This document shows positions 60,310 through 64,000 of a stretch of DNA of 64,000 nt, piece after piece. Each line of letters starts with the position of its first letter. The first letter of the stretch is position 1. Under the pieces are notes generated by a model. It worked only from the letters and a program-made list of their open reading frames with translations. It made no database searches and was not told where the DNA came from. This DNA comes from Daphnia carinata (lineage: Eukaryota; Arthropoda; Branchiopoda; Diplostraca; Daphniidae): positions 7,812,001 to 7,876,000 of the forward strand of contig NC_081335.1 in the NCBI RefSeq assembly GCF_022539665.2. The letters run 5' to 3'. Made by a program: the position numbers and the translations under genes.

Positions 60310-61750
60310 TGTGAGTTTGAATATGATAAGTAGGAGAGGTCTGCCTAGCTACTGGTTAGGTAGTTCAGCAATTTGACTTTGCTACTTTTCAAATTCAGGT
60401 AGACGATTGTTGTAATGCATTCCGCATGGCGCTCAGGCCATGCGCGACTGTTCATTCTTGAGAAGGCCAATAAGCCCTTGCCCGTGCAGTCTGTACACCA
60501 TCCGGCGGACTTTAATTCAAATTACTCATAGTCCGCCTTGGCTCGGCTCTCCCGCCACTCGCTTCCCCGTCAATAGGAGGTGGGATGGCCTGCGTGAGCA
60601 AGCAGGCCACCATTTGGGCAATTTATACTCAAGAACACATTGCAGACCAGGCAAAGCCTGGCTTGGGCATGCTGCAGCCAGTCTCACCTGAAGCGCGCAG
60701 GTTCGTCTTGAGACTAGCCCCATTGCCGCAGCATTAATGCTGCGGCCTAGGCCCATACCTAGGGAAAAAAAAAAAAATTTTTAAATATTGCTCATTGGAA
60801 TTTAGTCTACTTAAAATGTACGGCTAATACTTCCCGTTGGAGCGGCAGCAATCGCGTTTTTCGCCGCTTAATATCTTCGGTTATCCTCGCCAGGTAAAAT
60901 GTCGGGATTTCGGCGTCTTCGGTCCTCCTAATAGAAGAAAAACAGTCGTGCATTGACGATAAAGTTTGGGAACTTCCGTTTTCGGCCATCAGGTGGCACT
61001 TTCCAACGGTGTTGTGTTCTACGTTTTCGCCTGCTATTGTTTTCTTTTTCTTTTCATGCCATCAACAGCAGGCAATGCAACACCAACAGGCACTGCAAAA
61101 ATAGGCACTGCAAAAACAGGCACTGGAACAAGACGCACTCGCACTGGAACAACACACACTGGAACAACAGGCATTGCAACACCAACAGGCCTTACGGCAT
61201 CAACAAACTGCGACGCACCACAGTGGCTAACCGGGGTCGGCCGGAATTTCACCCAGTCACCATTATACTGCCAATACACAGCCTCGTAGCTCAGGGGTAA
61301 TATTCTAATCATTGTTTTTTTTTTAACCTCCTTCTCTTGTCTTGTTTCATAATTCAGGGATCGATGCTGATGACAACGGTGAAGTTTCCTTCCCTGTTAA
61401 GTCGGACTATTGTGGTGGAGTTCTGTCGACTTTGTTCTTGAAAATGACACTTTGACGAAATAGGAGTAATTGTAGTATCTCTTAACTTTTATGCCATGGT
61501 AGAATCTTTGATCTTCATTCATGCACTACATAATCAACCAGTATGATATATTTCAGCCGACTATGAGAAAATGCACCAAAGCATCAGGTAGTTCCTTTAA
61601 TTATATTGTATCCGTCCTAAATTGACATTAACATTGATGATAGTTTTCTTCAATCAAGACATTCTTATGTGGTTGAACCATGGCTGACGTTCACTAGGCT
61701 CATATGAACCTATGGTTTCTAAAACAGCTTCTACTTTTCTCCCATTTATT
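60310..61750. repeat. Dispersed module, copy 4
   Basis: This is nearly identical to copy 3 over the conserved block (60329-60765), including TATAAAT on the minus strand and the perfect 22-bp palindrome (about 60725-60746). A GGCACTG/AACAACA-rich stretch (61065-61200) and CGTAGCTCAGGGGTAA at about 61287 follow, then the segment leading into NDUFV1 copy B. Confidence 0.8.
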
Positions 61751-61762
61751 TTATACAATTTT

Positions 61763-63785
61763 TCAAGCAGCAACCTTTTGAAACTGCTGACGTTCGGCAA
61801 AACTCTTCATTCGAGCTTCGATTTCGGGGCGGAAGTGCCGGATGAGACCTTGAACGGGCCAAGCAGCACCGTCTCCCAAAGCACAAATTGTATGGCCTTC
61901 AATTTGCTTGCTCAGTTCCCACAACATGTGGATTTCTTCTGGTTTGGCGTTACCCTCAACTACAAAAAATTGAAATCCATTGATACAGAAAGCGATTAGA
62001 AAAACAAATAAATAGATAACATTTTAGAATTTTTTTGCCATGTTCTTACCAAATCGATACATGATTTTGTTCATCCATCCGGTACCTTCGCGACAAGGTG
62101 TGCGCTGACCACACGATTCATGCTTGTAAAATTCAATGAGACGGGCAATGGCTCGAACGACATCAGTCTGCTTGTTCATCACAATCAAGGCGGCCGTACC
62201 TAAACCGGTTTGCGCTGCTACCAGGGCGTCGAAATCCATCAACACATCATCGCAAACTCTAAAGAAAATATTTGTAGAACTATGACTGACGAACGGCGGC
62301 TTTTTGTTCAACATACTTCCGAGGAATCATGGGTGTGGAGCTACCTCCGGGGATTACGGCCAACAAGTTGTCCCATCCACCAATCACACCACGAGCGTGG
62401 CGTTCGATCAATTCCTTTAATGGGATGGACATTTCTTCTTCAACGGTGCACGGGTTGTTGACATGACCCGAGATGTTGAAAAGCTTCGTACCGGAGTTTC
62501 TGGGTCGGCCAAAGCCCACAAACCAATCTCCACCTCGCCGACAAATCGTCTAAATAGGTTTTCCGAATGAGTTCATATGCAATTATAAGAATTTATGACA
62601 AGCTGCGTACCGGGGCGACCGCCACCGTTTCTACGTTGGCGACGGTAGTGGGGCAACCAAAAACACCAATATCGGCTGGGAAAGGGGGCTTCGGACGTGG
62701 CTTGCCTTGCTTGCCTTCCAAAGATTCAATGAACGCAGTTTCCTTACCGCAAATCTAGGCACCTGTAACAGACCAGTTATAGAAACTTATCGTTGCTGTA
62801 GCTATTTTGGGAACATACCTGCACCACGATGAACAAAGACATCAAAATCATATTTTGCCAATTCATCCTTGCTTATAGGCCTCATGGATTGCGACCTGTA
62901 CCATTAGTTCCTTCATTGTAAAACTCTTCACGAATGTAGATATATGCAGCACGAGCTCCCATTGCTCGACCAGCAATTAGGCATCCTTCGATAAGCTTGT
63001 GAGGATCGTGACGCATAATCTCACGATCTTTGCACGTTCCTGGCTCGCCTTCATCAGCGTTGACGACAAGGTATTTCGGTCGACCATCTTTAGGTTTATT
63101 CATGAAGCTCCATTTCATGCCGCTTGGAAAACCAGCCCCTCCACGTCCACGTAGGCCAGATTTTTTCACTTCATCTGTTTTAGTTTACATTGCCATTAAT
63201 TGAAACCAACTCTTAACAACATAAATTCTCTTACTTGGTTCATATTCACCAGTTTACGTTATGACATTCTATAAAATTTCTAACAAGAACTTTAGTTTGC
63301 TTACTCAGAATCCAATCAACTCCTTTCAATAAGATTCCTTTCATTTTGTACTAGTCACCTCTTTTCAGGGCTCCTTGCAATTTCCAATCATGGCAACCAT
63401 AAAGGTTGGTGAAGATACGGTCTTCATCTTTAAGTGGCCCAAATTTTGTCTGCATTCTGACAAAAGCAAAAGTCATGGTGAATGGTAAACTTGGATAACA
63501 TTTTTAGCATCAATGTTGTTTCTTTTTTTACCTTAGCAGGAGGGGCAGTAGCGGTAGTATTGTATCGAGTTGAAACAACACTCAATGACTGCACACCTGA
63601 AATTAAGTAATTTACGGGTAAACATCCATTACGTAGAGGTACATGAAGTTATGCATAGCTTCAGGACAAAATTACAATTTAATGCGTTACCGATTATCTT
63701 AAGAATTTTTGCTTTGAGACATTAATGGCATGAAGAACTTACTTACATTTGGTCTCGTAAACAGGCTCAACTTTGTTAAAGCCAT
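61763..63785 (-). pseudogene. NDUFV1: NDUFV1 copy B, with two nonsense codons and a lost cluster cysteine
   Basis: The exon order matches copy A, from ATG 63785 to TGA 61763-61765. It shares the GD-TAG-YK nonsense codon (about 63354). It has a second nonsense codon, TAG on the minus strand at 62755-62757, where copy A has TAC (Tyr-Ile-Cys-Gly). The 4Fe-4S motif reads [12 protein letters not shown]: the middle Cys is Arg (CGC at 62102-62104), which would disable cluster binding. The remaining sequence is close to intact: [33 protein letters not shown] and [15 protein letters not shown]. The minus-strand upstream end of the gene lies just inside the window. Confidence 0.85.
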
Positions 63786-64000
63786 GACGAAAAAAAAATT
63801 CACTCTTTGACGAAAAAAAATTCACTCTTTACCAGACCGTGAATTGTTGGAGACTGTTGGAGGCGACCGTCGACTGCAACGGTCGACGTTCGTGAATACA
63901 CGTTGTTAAACCAACCGTTAGATGGCGTAAAAGCTGTTTCAAACGTCCGCTAAGAAAAAAACCGTTATTTTTCCCGCCTATTTGACAAATTGATATTCTA

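Larger units (their letters stand above)
58860..64000. repeat. Segmental duplication, copy B (runs to the window end)
   Basis: It has the same gene and repeat order as 42160-47040: CA-rich flank with AAGCAGTGCATTTT, acidic KRKREED gene, dispersed module, NDUFV1 pseudogene and the GTCGACTGCAACGGTCGAC stretch at about 63870. Confidence 0.85.

Noticed and set aside
1-64000. CRISPR arrays, bacterial operons, ribosomal RNA genes
   Set aside because: The window is eukaryotic nuclear DNA. No repeat-spacer array, rRNA segment or convincing tRNA was found on either strand by eye.

Overview
The window is animal nuclear DNA. Genes are split by short GT-AG introns, many of about 60-100 bp, and both strands are used. 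The conserved proteins read as arthropod and the compact style suggests a crustacean such as Daphnia. The organism call is inference from gene style and content, not from a search.

Region 1 (1-24 kb) is an ordinary, dense block of housekeeping and neural genes. In order: the 3' part of an axotactin/CASPR-type neurexin gene (+), HDAC1/Rpd3 (-), PSME3IP1/FAM192A (+), FKBP12 (-), a gene-poor gap, ARPC2 (+) and FARSB (-). HDAC1 and PSME3IP1 are divergent across about 430 bp. PSME3IP1/FKBP12 and ARPC2/FARSB are convergent with only 130-165 bp between stop codons. The gap (14.9-19.9 kb) holds a 19-bp GCCCGTC minisatellite and two tandem copies of a 1.3-1.4 kb non-coding element carrying the palindrome-like motif TATGTACTACTTAGTACATA near both ends.

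Region 2 (24-48 kb and 56-64 kb) is different: it is full of duplications and broken genes. A repeated module occurs four times (starting near 25.18, 31.50, 43.20 and 60.31 kb). In three of the four, a minus-strand gene for a charged, probably nuclear protein begins right beside it; the three proteins share a C-terminal KRKREED...ATLP...KR signature. Fragments of many unrelated host genes lie between the modules: bystin 3' exons, an SLC26 pseudogene, a HERC2-like 5' part joined in frame to an SLC5-like 3' part, a tetraspanin 5' fragment next to a tribbles pseudogene, and two or three copies of an NDUFV1 pseudogene. The fragments keep introns, so they were copied at DNA level. Blocks 42.2-47.0 kb and 58.9-64.0 kb are one segmental duplication.

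Region 3 includes an intact mind-bomb 2 ubiquitin ligase gene (49.1-53.5 kb, -), about 3 kb of empty sequence, and then a secreted, cysteine-rich, apparently furin-processed protein gene (57.0-58.6 kb, +). The C-terminal domain of that protein carries the R / S-T-S / E layout of ADP-ribosyltransferases. A decayed copy of this gene lies at 37.5-39.3 kb. The strongest candidates for something undescribed are this gene, the HERC2/SLC5 chimera, and the KRKREED family with its shared upstream module.
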